A stretch of DNA of 64,000 bases, from positions 124,001 through 188,000 of the forward strand of contig NZ_SLYW01000001.1 of NCBI RefSeq assembly GCF_004343585.1. The letters are read 5' to 3'. The notes beneath the pieces are model-generated. The model saw only the letters and a program-made list of their open reading frames with translations, was not told the origin of the DNA and made no database searches. The stretch is from Neorhizobium sp. JUb45 (GTDB taxonomy: Bacteria; Pseudomonadota; Alphaproteobacteria; Rhizobiales; Rhizobiaceae). The position numbers and the translations under genes are program-made. Of the stretch, positions 9,474 through 18,612 are shown piece after piece. How positions within the stretch are numbered: the stretch's first letter is position 1; every line of letters begins with the position of its first letter.

Positions 9474-9530
9474 CGTGCTCTCCAATCGTGTAATGTCACG
9501 ATGCGCTTCCACGATGTTCAGTTCCATCGT
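9471..9530. promoter_or_regulatory. Repeated ACGATG/CATCGT half-sites in the yeiH-lysR intergenic region
   Basis: CATCGT occurs at 9471-9476 and 9525-9530, ACGATG at 9498-9503 and 9511-9516. The pair at 9511-9530 forms an inverted repeat with an 8-bp spacer. Such arrays between a LysR gene and its divergent target are typical LysR-binding regions. Confidence 0.45.
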
Positions 9531-9547
9531 ATAATAGCTGATGTTTC

Positions 9548-10483
9548 ATGCGGCAAAATCGAACGATGACCTTTGAACAGCTTGCCATCTTTGTCGCCGT
9601 TGCCGAGCGCGAACATTTGACCCGGGGTGCAGAGGCCGTGGGGCTGACGCCGTCTGCGGCGAGTTCCGCCATCCGCAATCTCGAAGGGTTTTACGGTGTC
9701 GAGCTGTTTCACCGGGTGGGGCGGCGTATCGAGCTGACGGAAGCCGGCCGGATGTTTCTGGGCGAGGCGAAGGCAACGCTGGCGCGGGCGAAAAGCGCCG
9801 AACTGATGTTGTCGGAAATGAGCGGTCTGGCGCGCGGAGAGATCCGCGTTTTCGCCAGCCAGACGATCGCCAGCTACTGGCTGCCGCCGATCCTGTTGAA
9901 ATTCAAACGGCTTTATCCCGGTGTCGAGCTGAAGCTGACGATCGGCAATACCCGCATGGTAGCCGATGCGATCCGCGACGGACTGGGCGAGGTGGGCTTC
10001 ATCGAGGGGCTGATCGACGAGCCGGCGCTGTCGGTTCTGCCGATCGTGGCGGACCGGCTGGTGGTGGTGGCAAGCCCGGTGCATCCGTTTGCCGATGGCC
10101 GCGCGATCGGGCGCGAGGACATCACCTCCGTGACCTCATGGGTTTTGCGTGAAAAGGGGTCTGGTACACGCTCGGCTTTCGAGGAGGCGCTGTCGGGCAT
10201 GGGCATCGGCGTGAATGATATTTCGGTCGTGCTGGAACTGCCGTCCAACGAGGCGGTGGTATCGGCGGTGCGCTCGGGCGATTGCGCGACGGCTGTGTCC
10301 GGCATGGTGGCGGCACCGTTTCTGCGGCAGGGTTTGTTGGTGCGCGCGGGGATCGAGTTGCCGGCGCGCAATTTTGCCATTCTGCGGCACAAGGAGCGCC
10401 ATCGCGGACGGGCGGCGGAGGAACTGGAACGCATCAGCCGTGCGGCGGCGGATGAGCATAAGGCGGGGTTGATGGGGTTGTGA
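9548..10483 (+). CDS. LysR-family transcriptional regulator, divergent from the YeiH gene
   Basis: 311 aa. The N-terminal helix-turn-helix spans about residues 9-66: FEQLAIFVAVAEREHLTRGA, then LTPSAASSAIRNLEGFYGVE and LFHRVGRRIELTEAGRMFL. The C-terminal substrate-binding domain contains IRVFASQTIASYWLPPILLK. Resemblance to CysB/YeiE-like regulators and its head-to-head position with the yeiH-like gene suggest control of that exporter, using the ACGATG repeats between them. ATG 9566 (MTFEQL) is an alternative start; neither start has a good ribosome site. Confidence 0.9.
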   Translation: MRQNRTMTFEQLAIFVAVAEREHLTRGAEAVGLTPSAASSAIRNLEGFYGVELFHRVGRRIELTEAGRMFLGEAKATLARAKSAELMLSEMSGLARGEIRVFASQTIASYWLPPILLKFKRLYPGVELKLTIGNTRMVADAIRDGLGEVGFIEGLIDEPALSVLPIVADRLVVVASPVHPFADGRAIGREDITSVTSWVLREKGSGTRSAFEEALSGMGIGVNDISVVLELPSNEAVVSAVRSGDCATAVSGMVAAPFLRQGLLVRAGIELPARNFAILRHKERHRGRAAEELERISRAAADEHKAGLMGL

Positions 10484-10516
10484 GAGGGGATGTTCTGGGT
10501 AGGGTGCCGTTCAGCA

Positions 10517-10649
10517 TCTTCTCCCCATCGGGGAGAAGTGCCGGAGCGACAGCGAGGCGATGAGGGGGGACACGGCATGACCTCTCGATGTGGCTTCGCT
10601 CCCCCTCATCCGACCCTTCGGGCCACCTTCTCCCCCAAGGGGAGAAGAT
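10517..10649. repeat. RIME-like palindromic intergenic repeat, copy B1
   Basis: The element holds CTTCTCCCCATCGGGGAGAA (hairpin), a middle part with GATGAGGGGG and CCCCCTCATC facing each other, then CCACCTTCTCCCCCAAGGGG. It is a second subtype sharing CCCCTCATCCG...CTTCGGCC-type motifs with the element at 12969-13121. It separates lysR from the convergent hutD. Confidence 0.8.
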
Positions 10650-10692
10650 AATTGGAGTCTGTTGCGCCCTTTTCGCAAAGCCTTGGTTCCCG

Positions 10693-11238
10693 TCAGAAAA
10701 GCCGGATCACAAACCCGTCGCCATCGCCGGAAATCTCGACGGCTTTGCCCGTTTCCAGCAAGGCACAATCAAGTGCGGCCAACGTTTCGTTCTGCACCCG
10801 CATCGCGCCCCGATGGCACAAAACCAGCGTCGCCCCGGCACTCGGCCCCAGCGTCACCGGTGCCACGATCTTGTCCACCGAGTGCGAAAATCGCCCGCGT
10901 CGCGTCATCACGTTGAGGTCGGTGATCGTACCGTCCGCTAGCTTTGCCATCGTCGGCGCATCGGCCGGAAACGGGTGAGGCGCGGATGTCTGTGTCAGCA
11001 GAACCGGCTCGCATCCGTCCACGAGAAGCGCCATGCCCGCACCCTCGAGGATCGACAGCGTGCGGTCGATGCCGTCGAATACCGAGAACGGTCCATCCTC
11101 CGAAACCGTGGCCATGCTGATGCGCCAGTCGAACGTGTCGACCGTGGCACCTTGCGGAAAGACGGCGATTTCCACCGTCTCTCCGCGTCCGTTTTTCCAT
11201 GGCATGCGCCGGTGATCGGCAGCGCGCAGGATCCGCAT
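10693..11238 (-). CDS. hutD: HutD/Ves family protein
   Basis: 181 aa. The ATG at 11238 follows the hutU stop by one base, which supports the start and translational coupling. Family motifs are MPWKNGRGETVEIAVFP near the N-terminus, FDWRISMATVSEDGPFSVFD, and a cupin-like C-terminal half. HutD is a small bicupin-type protein found in many bacterial hut operons; in Pseudomonas fluorescens it limits overactivity of histidine catabolism. It is the last gene of the leftward hutI-hutH-hutU-hutD unit. The catalytic role, if any, is not established. Confidence 0.9.
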   Translation of the reverse strand: MRILRAADHRRMPWKNGRGETVEIAVFPQGATVDTFDWRISMATVSEDGPFSVFDGIDRTLSILEGAGMALLVDGCEPVLLTQTSAPHPFPADAPTMAKLADGTITDLNVMTRRGRFSHSVDKIVAPVTLGPSAGATLVLCHRGAMRVQNETLAALDCALLETGKAVEISGDGDGFVIRLF

Positions 11239-11239
11239 G

Positions 11240-12928
11240 TCAGTTGCCCAGAATGCCGGGAAGCCGCAGGCCTTTTTCCGTGGCGCAATCGACCGCGATC
11301 TCATAACCCGCATCGGCATGGCGCATGACGCCGGTGGCCGGGTCGTTCCAGAGCACGCGCTCCAGACGGCGGTCGGCATCTTCCGAGCCATCGGCGCAGA
11401 TGACCATGCCGGAATGTTGCGAATAGCCCATGCCGACACCGCCGCCGTGGTGCAGCGATACCCATGTCGCGCCCGATGCGGTGTTGAGAAGCGCGTTGAG
11501 CAGCGGCCAGTCGGAGACGGCGTCCGATCCGTCCTTCATGGCTTCCGTCTCGCGGTTGGGCGAGGCGACGGAACCTGAATCGAGATGGTCGCGACCGATG
11601 ACGATCGGTGCCGACAATTCGCCGTTGCGGACCATCTCGTTGAAGGCGAGGCCGAGCTTGTGGCGATCGCCGAGGCCCACCCAGCAAATGCGCGCGGGCA
11701 GGCCCTGGAATGCGATGCGCTCGCGCGCCATGTCCAGCCAGTTGTGCAGATGTTTGTTGTCCGGCAGCAGTTCCTTCACCTTGGCGTCGGTCTTGTAGAT
11801 ATCCTCCGGCTCGCCCGAGAGGGCCGCCCAGCGGAACGGGCCGATGCCACGGCAAAACAGCGGGCGGATATAGGCGGGTACGAAACCGGGGAAGGCGAAG
11901 GCATTTTCCAGACCTTCGTCCTTGGCGACCTGGCGGATATTGTTGCCGTAATCGAGCGTCGGCACGCCGGCATCCCAGAAGGCGACCATGGCTTCGACAT
12001 GCGCTTTCATCGATGCGCGGGCCGCCACTTCGACCGACTTCGGATCGCTTTCGCGCTTGGCCTTGGCTTCCTCGACCGTCCAGCCGAGCGGCAGGTAACC
12101 GTTGCGCGGGTCATGCGCCGACGTCTGGTCGGTGACGATATCGGGGCGCGGACCACCGGCCTGCATGCGGCGGACGAGTTCCGGGAAGATCTCGGCGGCA
12201 TTGCCGAGCAGGCCGACGGATTTGGCTTCGCCCTTCGCCGTCCATTCGGCGATCATGGCGAGCGCTTCGTCCAGCGTTTTTGCCTTGGCATCGACGTAAC
12301 GGGTGCGCAGGCGGAAATCGATGCGGGTTTCGTCGCATTCGACTGCGAGGCAGCAGGCGCCGGCCATGACGGCGGCGAGCGGCTGGGCGCCGCCCATGCC
12401 ACCGAGACCGCCGGTGAGGATCCATTTGCCCTTGAGGCTGCCGTCATAATGCTGGCGGCCGGCTTCGACGAAGGTTTCGTATGTGCCCTGCACGATGCCC
12501 TGCGTGCCGATATAGATCCACGAACCGGCGGTCATCTGGCCGTACATGGCGAGACCCTTTTTATCCAGTTCGTTGAAATGGTCCCAGGTTGCCCAGTGTG
12601 GCACGAGGTTGGAATTGGCGATCAGCACGCGCGGCGCATCCTTGTGGGTGCGAAACACGCCGACCGGCTTGCCGGACTGCACGAGCAGGGTTTCTTCCTC
12701 GGTCAGTGTCTTCAGCGTATTGGCGATCTGGTCGAAATCCGCCCAGGTGCGGGCGGCGCGGCCGATGCCGCCATAAACGACCAGTTCATGCGGGTTTTCC
12801 GCCACGTCCGGGTCGAGATTGTTCATCAGCATGCGCAAGGGCGCTTCGGTCATCCAGCTTTTGGCGGTGAGTTCGTTTCCGCGGGGGGAGCGGACGTCGC
12901 GAATGTTGTGGCGCGGATTGGTGGTCAT
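11240..12928 (-). CDS. hutU: Urocanate hydratase (urocanase)
   Basis: 562 aa, close to the usual 556. The ATG at 12928 follows GAGGG. The enzyme hydrates urocanate to imidazolonepropionate using tightly bound NAD+ as electrophile. Key motifs are the Gly-rich [18 protein letters not shown], the active-site region [16 protein letters not shown], and the C-terminal [17 protein letters not shown]. Second step of histidine degradation. A palindromic repeat of about 150 bp separates it from hutH upstream, while hutD follows by one base. Expression is expected under HutC control from the hutI promoter, perhaps modulated by the repeat. Confidence 0.97.
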   Translation of the reverse strand: MTTNPRHNIRDVRSPRGNELTAKSWMTEAPLRMLMNNLDPDVAENPHELVVYGGIGRAARTWADFDQIANTLKTLTEEETLLVQSGKPVGVFRTHKDAPRVLIANSNLVPHWATWDHFNELDKKGLAMYGQMTAGSWIYIGTQGIVQGTYETFVEAGRQHYDGSLKGKWILTGGLGGMGGAQPLAAVMAGACCLAVECDETRIDFRLRTRYVDAKAKTLDEALAMIAEWTAKGEAKSVGLLGNAAEIFPELVRRMQAGGPRPDIVTDQTSAHDPRNGYLPLGWTVEEAKAKRESDPKSVEVAARASMKAHVEAMVAFWDAGVPTLDYGNNIRQVAKDEGLENAFAFPGFVPAYIRPLFCRGIGPFRWAALSGEPEDIYKTDAKVKELLPDNKHLHNWLDMARERIAFQGLPARICWVGLGDRHKLGLAFNEMVRNGELSAPIVIGRDHLDSGSVASPNRETEAMKDGSDAVSDWPLLNALLNTASGATWVSLHHGGGVGMGYSQHSGMVICADGSEDADRRLERVLWNDPATGVMRHADAGYEIAVDCATEKGLRLPGILGN

Positions 12929-12968
12929 TTCGTTTCCCTCTTCATTGTTTTTCGTGTGTCGCAACCGC

Positions 12969-13121
12969 CCCCTCATCCGGCCTTCGGCCACCTTCTCCCC
13001 GTCGGGGAGAAGAGGGGATGTGGCGCCCCGGTGTCTAGAAAAGTTGGCGTTGAGAACGCGGCATTCTCCCTCCTCTCCCCAGCGGGGAGAGGGTGGCGCA
13101 AAGCGCCGAGTGAGGGGGAGC
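12969..13121. repeat. RIME-like palindromic repeat inside the hut operon, copy B2
   Basis: Left part CCCCCTCATCCGGCCTTCGG then CTTCTCCCCGTCGGGGAGAA; right part TCTCCCCAGCGGGGAGAG and GGCGCAAAGCGCCGAGTGAG. It shares its blocks with the repeat at 10517-10649. It lies between hutH and hutU, so the operon transcript must read through three strong hairpins. Confidence 0.82.
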
Positions 13122-13135
13122 CACACCCGCCACCA

Positions 13136-14671
13136 TCACGTCTCCAGCACCGGCAAAATATCCGCCGAAACCGCCGCGTTCAGCGTCCCATTGCCGACCA
13201 GATCACTGGCGGCCTGCAGGTCGCCGGCCATATAGCGGTCCTCCTCCAGCGTCGGCACGACGGCGCGGATCGCGGCAATCGCGGCCTGCAATTCGGGGCT
13301 GGTGACCAGCGGCGCGCGCAGTTCCACGCCCTGTGCCGCCGTCAGTGCCTCGATGCCGATGATGGCGAACAGGTTGTCGGTCATGGGCAGAAGACGACGC
13401 GCGCCGTGGCAGGCCATCGAGACGTGATCCTCCTGATTGGCGGAGGTTGGGGTGGAATCCACCGAGGCCGGGTGCGACATCTGCTTGTTTTCACTCATCA
13501 GCGCGGCGGATGTGACTTCGGCGATCATCAGGCCGGAATTGAGGCCCGGCTTTTTGGCGAGGAAGGCCGGCAGGCCGTAGGACAGGGCCGGATCGACCAG
13601 AAGCGCGATACGGCGCTGCGCAATCGCGCCGATCTCGCAGACGGCAAGGGCGATCTGGTCGGCGGCGAAGGCCACCGGTTCGGCGTGGAAATTGCCACCC
13701 GAGACGACGGAATTGTCGGAGAGCACCAGCGGATTGTCGGTGACGGCATTGGCCTCGATTTCCAGCGTGCGCGCGACGGAGCGCAGGAGGTCGAGGCAGG
13801 CGCCATCCACCTGCGGCTGGCAGCGGATGCAATAGGGGTCCTGCACACGTTCGTCGCCTTCGATATGGCTTTCGCGGATGACCGAGCTGGCCAGAAGAGC
13901 GCGAAGGGCAGCGGCGGTATCGATCTGGCCCTTGTGGCCACGCAACGTGTGGATGTCCGGGTGGAAGGGCGCGGAAGAACCCATGGCGGCATCGGTGGAC
14001 ATGGCGCCGGTGATCAGTGCCGCCTGTGCTGCGCGATGGGCGCGAAACAGGCCGGCGAGTGCCAGCGCGGTGGATGTCTGGGTGCCGTTGATCAGCGCCA
14101 GGCCTTCTTTTGCCGCGAGCACGACCGGCGTCAGGCCAGCTTTTGCCAAGGCTTCGGCACCGGAAAGACGTTCGCCGTCAAAGAATGCTTCGGCTTCACC
14201 CATCATCACCGCTGCCATATGGGCAAGCGGGGCGAGATCACCGGAGGCTCCGACAGAGCCTTTTTCCGGGATGACCGGAATGACGCCCTTGTCCAGCATG
14301 GCCTCGATCAGCCGCACCAGTTCCAGCCGCACGCCGGAAGCGCCGCGACCGAGCGACACCAGCTTCAGCGCCATGATCAGCCGCACGACATTTTCCGGCA
14401 GGGGAGCGCCGACGCCGCAGCAATGCGACAGAATGAGATTGCGCTGCAGGGTGGCGACATCGGCGGCATCGATCTTGATCGAGGCGAGTTTCCCAAAACC
14501 GGTATTGATGCCGTAGACCGGCGCATTGCCGGCGGCGATTTCGGCTATGCGCGCAGCGGCGCGCTGAATGCCCGCATCAAAGGAAGCATCGAGTTTTGCC
14601 GGTTCGCCGGTCCAGTAGATGGTTTCGAGCTGGCTGAGCGAAACGGAGCCGGGGTGGAGCGTGATGGTCAT
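13136..14671 (-). CDS. hutH: Histidine ammonia-lyase (histidase)
   Basis: 511 aa, usual length. It deaminates L-histidine to urocanate through a self-made MIO group from Ala-Ser-Gly, here [20 protein letters not shown]. Other conserved stretches are [40 protein letters not shown] and [17 protein letters not shown]. The ATG at 14671 overlaps the hutI stop (ATGA), so hutI and hutH are translationally coupled. First enzyme of the pathway, cytoplasmic. The gene order hutI-hutH-hutU-hutD leaves no room for hutG. Confidence 0.97.
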   Translation of the reverse strand: MTITLHPGSVSLSQLETIYWTGEPAKLDASFDAGIQRAAARIAEIAAGNAPVYGINTGFGKLASIKIDAADVATLQRNLILSHCCGVGAPLPENVVRLIMALKLVSLGRGASGVRLELVRLIEAMLDKGVIPVIPEKGSVGASGDLAPLAHMAAVMMGEAEAFFDGERLSGAEALAKAGLTPVVLAAKEGLALINGTQTSTALALAGLFRAHRAAQAALITGAMSTDAAMGSSAPFHPDIHTLRGHKGQIDTAAALRALLASSVIRESHIEGDERVQDPYCIRCQPQVDGACLDLLRSVARTLEIEANAVTDNPLVLSDNSVVSGGNFHAEPVAFAADQIALAVCEIGAIAQRRIALLVDPALSYGLPAFLAKKPGLNSGLMIAEVTSAALMSENKQMSHPASVDSTPTSANQEDHVSMACHGARRLLPMTDNLFAIIGIEALTAAQGVELRAPLVTSPELQAAIAAIRAVVPTLEEDRYMAGDLQAASDLVGNGTLNAAVSADILPVLET

Positions 14672-15939
14672 GCTAGAGCGCCTTTGAAAATGCGGGCGTG
14701 GATGGGGTTGAAGCCGATGCGGTAAACCAGCTCGGCGGGGCAATCGATGTTCCAGACCACAAAGTCGGCCGACTTTCCGGCTTCCAGCGTGCCGGTTTCG
14801 GAGAGAAGCCCGAGGGCGCGGGCGCCTTCGCGGGTGGCGCCGGCAAGGCATTCTTCCACGGTGAGGCGGAAGAGGGTGGCCGACATGTTCATGGTCAAAA
14901 GCAGCGAGGTGAGCGGCGAGGTGCCGGGATTGCTGTCGGTGGCGATGGCAATCCTTGTGCCGGCATTGCGCAGTGCCTGAACGGGTGGTTTTTGCGTTTC
15001 GTTGATGGCGTAAAAGGCGCCGGGCAAAAGCACGGCAACGGTGCCGGCAGCCGCCATGGTGGCAGCGCCTTCGGCATCGAGATATTCGAGATGATCGGCC
15101 GACAGCGCGCCATAGGATGCGGCCATCTTTGCGCCGCCGAGGTTCGACAGCTGTTCGGCGTGCAGTTTGACCGGGAGGCCAAGTGCCTTGGCGTGATCGA
15201 ACACGCGGCGCATCTCTTCCACCGAAAAGGCGATGCCCTCGCAAAACCCGTCGACGGCATCGATCAGGCCTTCGGCATGGGCTGCGTCCATGCCGGGAAG
15301 CACGACGTCGGAAATGTAATCGCCGTTGCGGCCCTTGTATTCCACCGGTGTCGCATGGGCTGCCAGATAAGAGGTGACGATGCGGACGGGCCGGATTTTT
15401 TCCAGTGTGCGGGCGGCGCGCAGCATGTTGAGTTCGCCCTCGATATTCAGGCCGTAACCGGACTTGATCTCGACGGTCGAAACACCTTCGGACAGCAGCG
15501 TATCGAGGCGAGGCAGGGCAGCGGCGACCAGTCCTTCGACGGTCAGCGCATTGGTGGCCTTGAGCGAAGAAACGATGCCGCCGCCGGCGCGGGCGACCTC
15601 TTCATAGGTTGCGCCCTCCAGCCGCATCTCGAATTCGCGGGCGCGGTTGCCGCCGTAAACGAGGTGGGTGTGGCAATCGACCAGAGCCGGCGTGATCCAG
15701 CGGTTTTCGAGATCGACGATGGTCTCGATCGCCTTGAGGTGGGCGGGAAGATTTGCCGCGGAGCCGACATAGGTGATGCGGCCATTTTCGGTGGCGATCA
15801 CCCCGTCTTCGATGATGCCGAGGCCGGACAGGGTTTCATCAAGCGTTGCAATGCGGGCATTGCGCCACAGGGTTCGTGCGACCCCGGAGCCTGCCGAAGT
15901 GGCTTTGAAATCGACGTCTGGAGCGTTTCTGTCCGTCAT
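14668..15939 (-). CDS. hutI: Imidazolonepropionase
   Basis: 423 aa, usual 400-420. A metal-dependent amidohydrolase that opens imidazolonepropionate to N-formimidoyl-L-glutamate, third step of histidine degradation. Metal ligands appear in [19 protein letters not shown], followed by [30 protein letters not shown] and [13 protein letters not shown]. The ATG at 15939 is preceded by GGAAGG. First gene of the leftward hut unit; the shared hutI-hutF intergenic region has a perfect 12-bp palindrome, the likely HutC operator. Confidence 0.96.
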   Translation of the reverse strand: MTDRNAPDVDFKATSAGSGVARTLWRNARIATLDETLSGLGIIEDGVIATENGRITYVGSAANLPAHLKAIETIVDLENRWITPALVDCHTHLVYGGNRAREFEMRLEGATYEEVARAGGGIVSSLKATNALTVEGLVAAALPRLDTLLSEGVSTVEIKSGYGLNIEGELNMLRAARTLEKIRPVRIVTSYLAAHATPVEYKGRNGDYISDVVLPGMDAAHAEGLIDAVDGFCEGIAFSVEEMRRVFDHAKALGLPVKLHAEQLSNLGGAKMAASYGALSADHLEYLDAEGAATMAAAGTVAVLLPGAFYAINETQKPPVQALRNAGTRIAIATDSNPGTSPLTSLLLTMNMSATLFRLTVEECLAGATREGARALGLLSETGTLEAGKSADFVVWNIDCPAELVYRIGFNPIHARIFKGALA

Positions 15940-15963
15940 TTTCACCTTCCCAAGTTGGCGATA

Positions 15964-15980
15964 ATGTATATACATAATGA
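15964..15980. promoter_or_regulatory. HutC-type operator between hutI and hutF
   Basis: ATGTATATACAT (15964-15975) is a perfect palindrome in the divergent hutI/hutF promoter region, 25 bp upstream of hutI and 77 bp upstream of hutF. GntR/HutC repressors bind TGTATxxACA-type palindromes. A near-copy at 8406-8421 precedes a transporter operon. Confidence 0.7.
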
Positions 15981-16051
15981 AGAGCGTGGCAATACGGAAT
16001 TTTTCGGGATTATCGTGTCGCCCGTCAGGCAGGCAGCGAGGAGTTTTCGGA

Positions 16052-17398
16052 ATGACGACGATTTTTGCGCAATCGGCTTTGTTGCCAAATGGTTGGGTGA
16101 GCAATGTGCGGCTGACGATGGCGGCCGGCCACATTGCCGCGATCGAGGCCGGCGCGGAGCCGCAATCCGGCGACGAGCGTCATGCTGTTTTGCTGCCATC
16201 CATGCCCAATCTGCACAGCCACGCCTTTCAGCGCGGCATGGCAGGGCTGGCGGAAGTGCGTGGACCTTCGAATGACAGCTTCTGGAGCTGGCGCACCGTC
16301 ATGTACAAGTTTGCCCTGTCGATGACGCCCGAACATGTCGAGGCCGTTGCCGCGCAGCTTTACATGGAAATGCTGGAAGCCGGTTTTTCCCGTGTCGGCG
16401 AGTTCCATTACCTGCATCATGACCGCGATGGTACGCCTTATGCCAACCCGGCGGAACTGGCGGCGCGCATCGCTGCCGCAAGCGTCGAGACCGGTCTGTC
16501 GCTGACGCTGCTGCCGGTGTTTTATGCGCATTCCGGTTTTGGTGGTGGCGCACCCGCCGAAGGGCAACGGCGATTCATCCATTCGCTCGATGCGTTCGAA
16601 AAGCTGATGTCGTCCTGCGGCAATCTTATTGGCGGTCTCGATGGTGCCGTGCTCGGTGTCGCGCCGCATTCGCTGCGGGCGGTGACGCCGGAAGAACTGG
16701 CGGCCGTCTTGCAGATGGCAAAGGGCGGGCCGGTGCATATCCATGTTGCCGAACAGGTCAAGGAAGTGGAGGATTGCATCGCATGGTCGGGCGCGCGGCC
16801 GGTGGAATGGCTGCTGGACAATGCGCCGGTCGATGAACGCTGGTGCCTGATCCACGCCACCCACATGACGGACACCGAAACGCGGGCGATGGCGAAGCGC
16901 CGTGCGGTGGCCGGCCTTTGCCCGATCACCGAGGCCAATCTCGGCGACGGCATTTTTGCAGCACCCGCGTTTCTGGAAGAGGGCGGGCAGTTCGGCATCG
17001 GCTCGGATTCCAATATTCTCATCTCGCTGCCGGAAGAGTTGCGGACCTTTGAATATTCGCAGCGCTTTGGTTTGCGGGCGCGAAACGTGGTGGCGGAAAG
17101 CGGCGGTTCGACCGGCCGGAGATTGTTCGAGGGCGCGCTTGCGGGTGGAGCGCAGGCGCTTGGAACGGCAGCAGGTCTCGTTGAAGGTTATCCCGCCGAC
17201 ATGGTTTCGCTGGATGTCTCGACCACGCCCTATCTTGCGCCGGATAACATTCTCGATCATTGGCTGTTTGCGGGTGGCGTGTCTGTCGATTGCGTCTGGG
17301 CGCGTGGTATTCGTCAGGTGTCCGGTGGCCGGCATAACCGCCGCCAGGAAATTTCCAGCCGTTTCCAGGCGGCGATGAAGGAGCTTTTGTCGCAATGA
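16052..17398 (+). CDS. hutF: Formimidoylglutamate deiminase
   Basis: 448 aa. The ATG at 16052 follows GAGGAG (16038-16043). An amidohydrolase that converts formimidoylglutamate to N-formylglutamate and ammonia, the first half of the five-step histidine route. Motifs: [20 protein letters not shown] for the metal-binding Hx[29 protein letters not shown] and [16 protein letters not shown]. The next enzyme, N-formylglutamate deformylase (hutG), would be needed to finish the pathway but is not in this window. Overlaps hutC by 4 bp. Confidence 0.95.
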   Translation: MTTIFAQSALLPNGWVSNVRLTMAAGHIAAIEAGAEPQSGDERHAVLLPSMPNLHSHAFQRGMAGLAEVRGPSNDSFWSWRTVMYKFALSMTPEHVEAVAAQLYMEMLEAGFSRVGEFHYLHHDRDGTPYANPAELAARIAAASVETGLSLTLLPVFYAHSGFGGGAPAEGQRRFIHSLDAFEKLMSSCGNLIGGLDGAVLGVAPHSLRAVTPEELAAVLQMAKGGPVHIHVAEQVKEVEDCIAWSGARPVEWLLDNAPVDERWCLIHATHMTDTETRAMAKRRAVAGLCPITEANLGDGIFAAPAFLEEGGQFGIGSDSNILISLPEELRTFEYSQRFGLRARNVVAESGGSTGRRLFEGALAGGAQALGTAAGLVEGYPADMVSLDVSTTPYLAPDNILDHWLFAGGVSVDCVWARGIRQVSGGRHNRRQEISSRFQAAMKELLSQ

Positions 17399-18120
17399 CA
17401 GTTTTGAGGGATGCGACGCTGCATCAGCGTATCCTCGGCGATATCGAAGCCCGCATCGTCTCGGGCGAATGGCCGCCGGGGCACCGTATCCCGTTCGAAG
17501 TGGATCTCGCTGCCGAATATGGCTGCTCGCGGATGACCACCAACAAGGTGCTGACCCAGCTTGCCAAATCCGGGCTGATCGAACGCCGCAAAAAATCCGG
17601 CAGTTTTGTCGCGCATCCGAGGGCGCAATCGGCGGTGCTGACGATTGCCGAAATCGAGGCGGAAGTGCAGTCGCTGCGGCTGGCCTACACACATGCCATC
17701 CACGCCCGCGCCAAACGCCGCGCCAATGCCGGCGATAAGCAGCGACTGGAATTGTCGCAAGCCGCATCGGTGCTGGATATCACCTGCATCCACCGCGCCG
17801 GTTCTGCCCCCTTCTGTCTGGAAGAGCGGCTGATCAGCCTGACCACCGTGCCGGAAGCCGAGGCAGAAACATTTGAAACCGTGTCGCCCGGTACGTGGCT
17901 GTTGAAACAGGTGCCATGGAGCGCTGCCGAACACCGTATCTCGGCAGCATCGGCCGATGCCGCAATTGCCGGCCTTCTCGGGATCGAAAAAGGCACGGCC
18001 TGCCTCGTCATCGAACGGCGGACATGGAGCCCGGCCGGGCCGGTCACATCCGTGCTGCTTACCTATCCGGGTGACCGTCATGCGCTGGTGGCAAAATTTG
18101 CGCCGGGCGGCGAGGGGTAA
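17395..18120 (+). CDS. hutC: Histidine utilisation repressor, GntR/HutC family
   Basis: 241 aa. The N-terminal winged helix (about residues 9-75) has RIVSGEWPPGHRIPFEVDLA and EYGCSRMTTNKVLTQLAKSG; the C-terminal UTRA effector domain contains CIHRAGSAPFCLEERLISL and a closing VTSVLLTYPGDRHALVAKF. HutC repressors bind urocanate, the first pathway intermediate, and release the operator. ATGA overlap with hutF shows co-expression and thus autoregulation through the palindrome at 15964. The same protein may control the transporter operon at 5754-8323. Confidence 0.95.
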   Translation: MTVLRDATLHQRILGDIEARIVSGEWPPGHRIPFEVDLAAEYGCSRMTTNKVLTQLAKSGLIERRKKSGSFVAHPRAQSAVLTIAEIEAEVQSLRLAYTHAIHARAKRRANAGDKQRLELSQAASVLDITCIHRAGSAPFCLEERLISLTTVPEAEAETFETVSPGTWLLKQVPWSAAEHRISAASADAAIAGLLGIEKGTACLVIERRTWSPAGPVTSVLLTYPGDRHALVAKFAPGGEG

Positions 18121-18150
18121 AGGTATTCTCAGGGTGTCAGGAGGCGCGAC

Positions 18151-18291
18151 ATGTATCGCTACTCTAGGAATTTTCTGCCTTTGACAAACGATAGGGTTGA
18201 TTTAATTATTACTGCAACTTTAGTTTGTGGTTTTGGTGCTCTCAATGGAGGTATTGGATGGGCATTCAGAGAAACGAGAAAGCTAAGCTGA
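18151..18291 (+). CDS. Very small single-span membrane protein, first of an overlapping pair
   Basis: 46 aa. The ATG at 18151 is preceded by a perfect AGGAGG (18139-18144) at 6-bp spacing. The protein begins MYRYSRNFLPLTNDRVD, has one hydrophobic stretch LIITATLVCGFGALNGGIGW and ends in the basic FRETRKLS. It starts 30 bp after hutC and its 3' end overlaps the next small gene by 34 bp in another frame. Codons and base composition are AT-richer than the hut and mod genes on either side, which hints at transfer. No family is recognised. Confidence 0.55.
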   Translation: MYRYSRNFLPLTNDRVDLIITATLVCGFGALNGGIGWAFRETRKLS

Positions 18292-18482
18292 CCGCCGCAT
18301 ATTTAAATGGCATTGCTATCGCAGTGGCCCTTGCTGGTGCTCTGACGCCGACATTGACTGGAGTTCAAACAAATCCTGGTCCGGTGAATTGGGGAACGGC
18401 TGGAATCGTCGCGATATGTGTTGTGGTCTCATTATCGTTTCATATGCTTGCGCGGCGAGCGCTCAATGAACTAGCTGAGTAA
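18258..18482 (+). CDS. Small two-span membrane protein, second of the pair
   Basis: 74 aa. GGAGG at 18247-18251, inside the preceding small gene, sits 6 bp before the ATG. It starts MGIQRNEKAKLTAAYLNG; two hydrophobic spans follow, LNGIAIAVALAGALTPTLTG and TAGIVAICVVVSLSFHML, joined by a short loop QTNPGPVNW, with a charged C-terminus ARRALNELAE. The out-of-frame overlap suggests the two proteins are made together. AT-rich like its partner. I do not recognise the family; a complex of small membrane proteins is a guess. Confidence 0.65.
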   Translation: MGIQRNEKAKLTAAYLNGIAIAVALAGALTPTLTGVQTNPGPVNWGTAGIVAICVVVSLSFHMLARRALNELAE

Positions 18483-18524
18483 TTTTACAATGTATGGCGG
18501 TAGGCGCTGATCACTACGGTTTTT

Positions 18525-18548
18525 CGCTATATCTTTCAAAATATAACT
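18525..18548. promoter_or_regulatory. ModE-like operator upstream of modA
   Basis: CGCTATAT (18525-18532), 8-bp spacer, ATATAACT (18541-18548). ModE sites have the form CGTTATAT-N-ATATAACG, so both half-sites match at seven of eight bases. It lies 65 bp before modA; the modE-type gene is at the other end of the same locus (21248-21634). Confidence 0.65.
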
Positions 18549-18612
18549 CTAGCCAAAAGCATCTATCCATCGATATATATCCTCAAACATTTCGCTTGAG
18601 GAGAACGCATCC

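Noticed and set aside
11585..14725. A 1046-codon open frame on the plus strand across hutU and hutH
   Set aside because: It is entirely antisense to two textbook enzymes and runs through an intergenic repeat; composition is that of a shadow frame.
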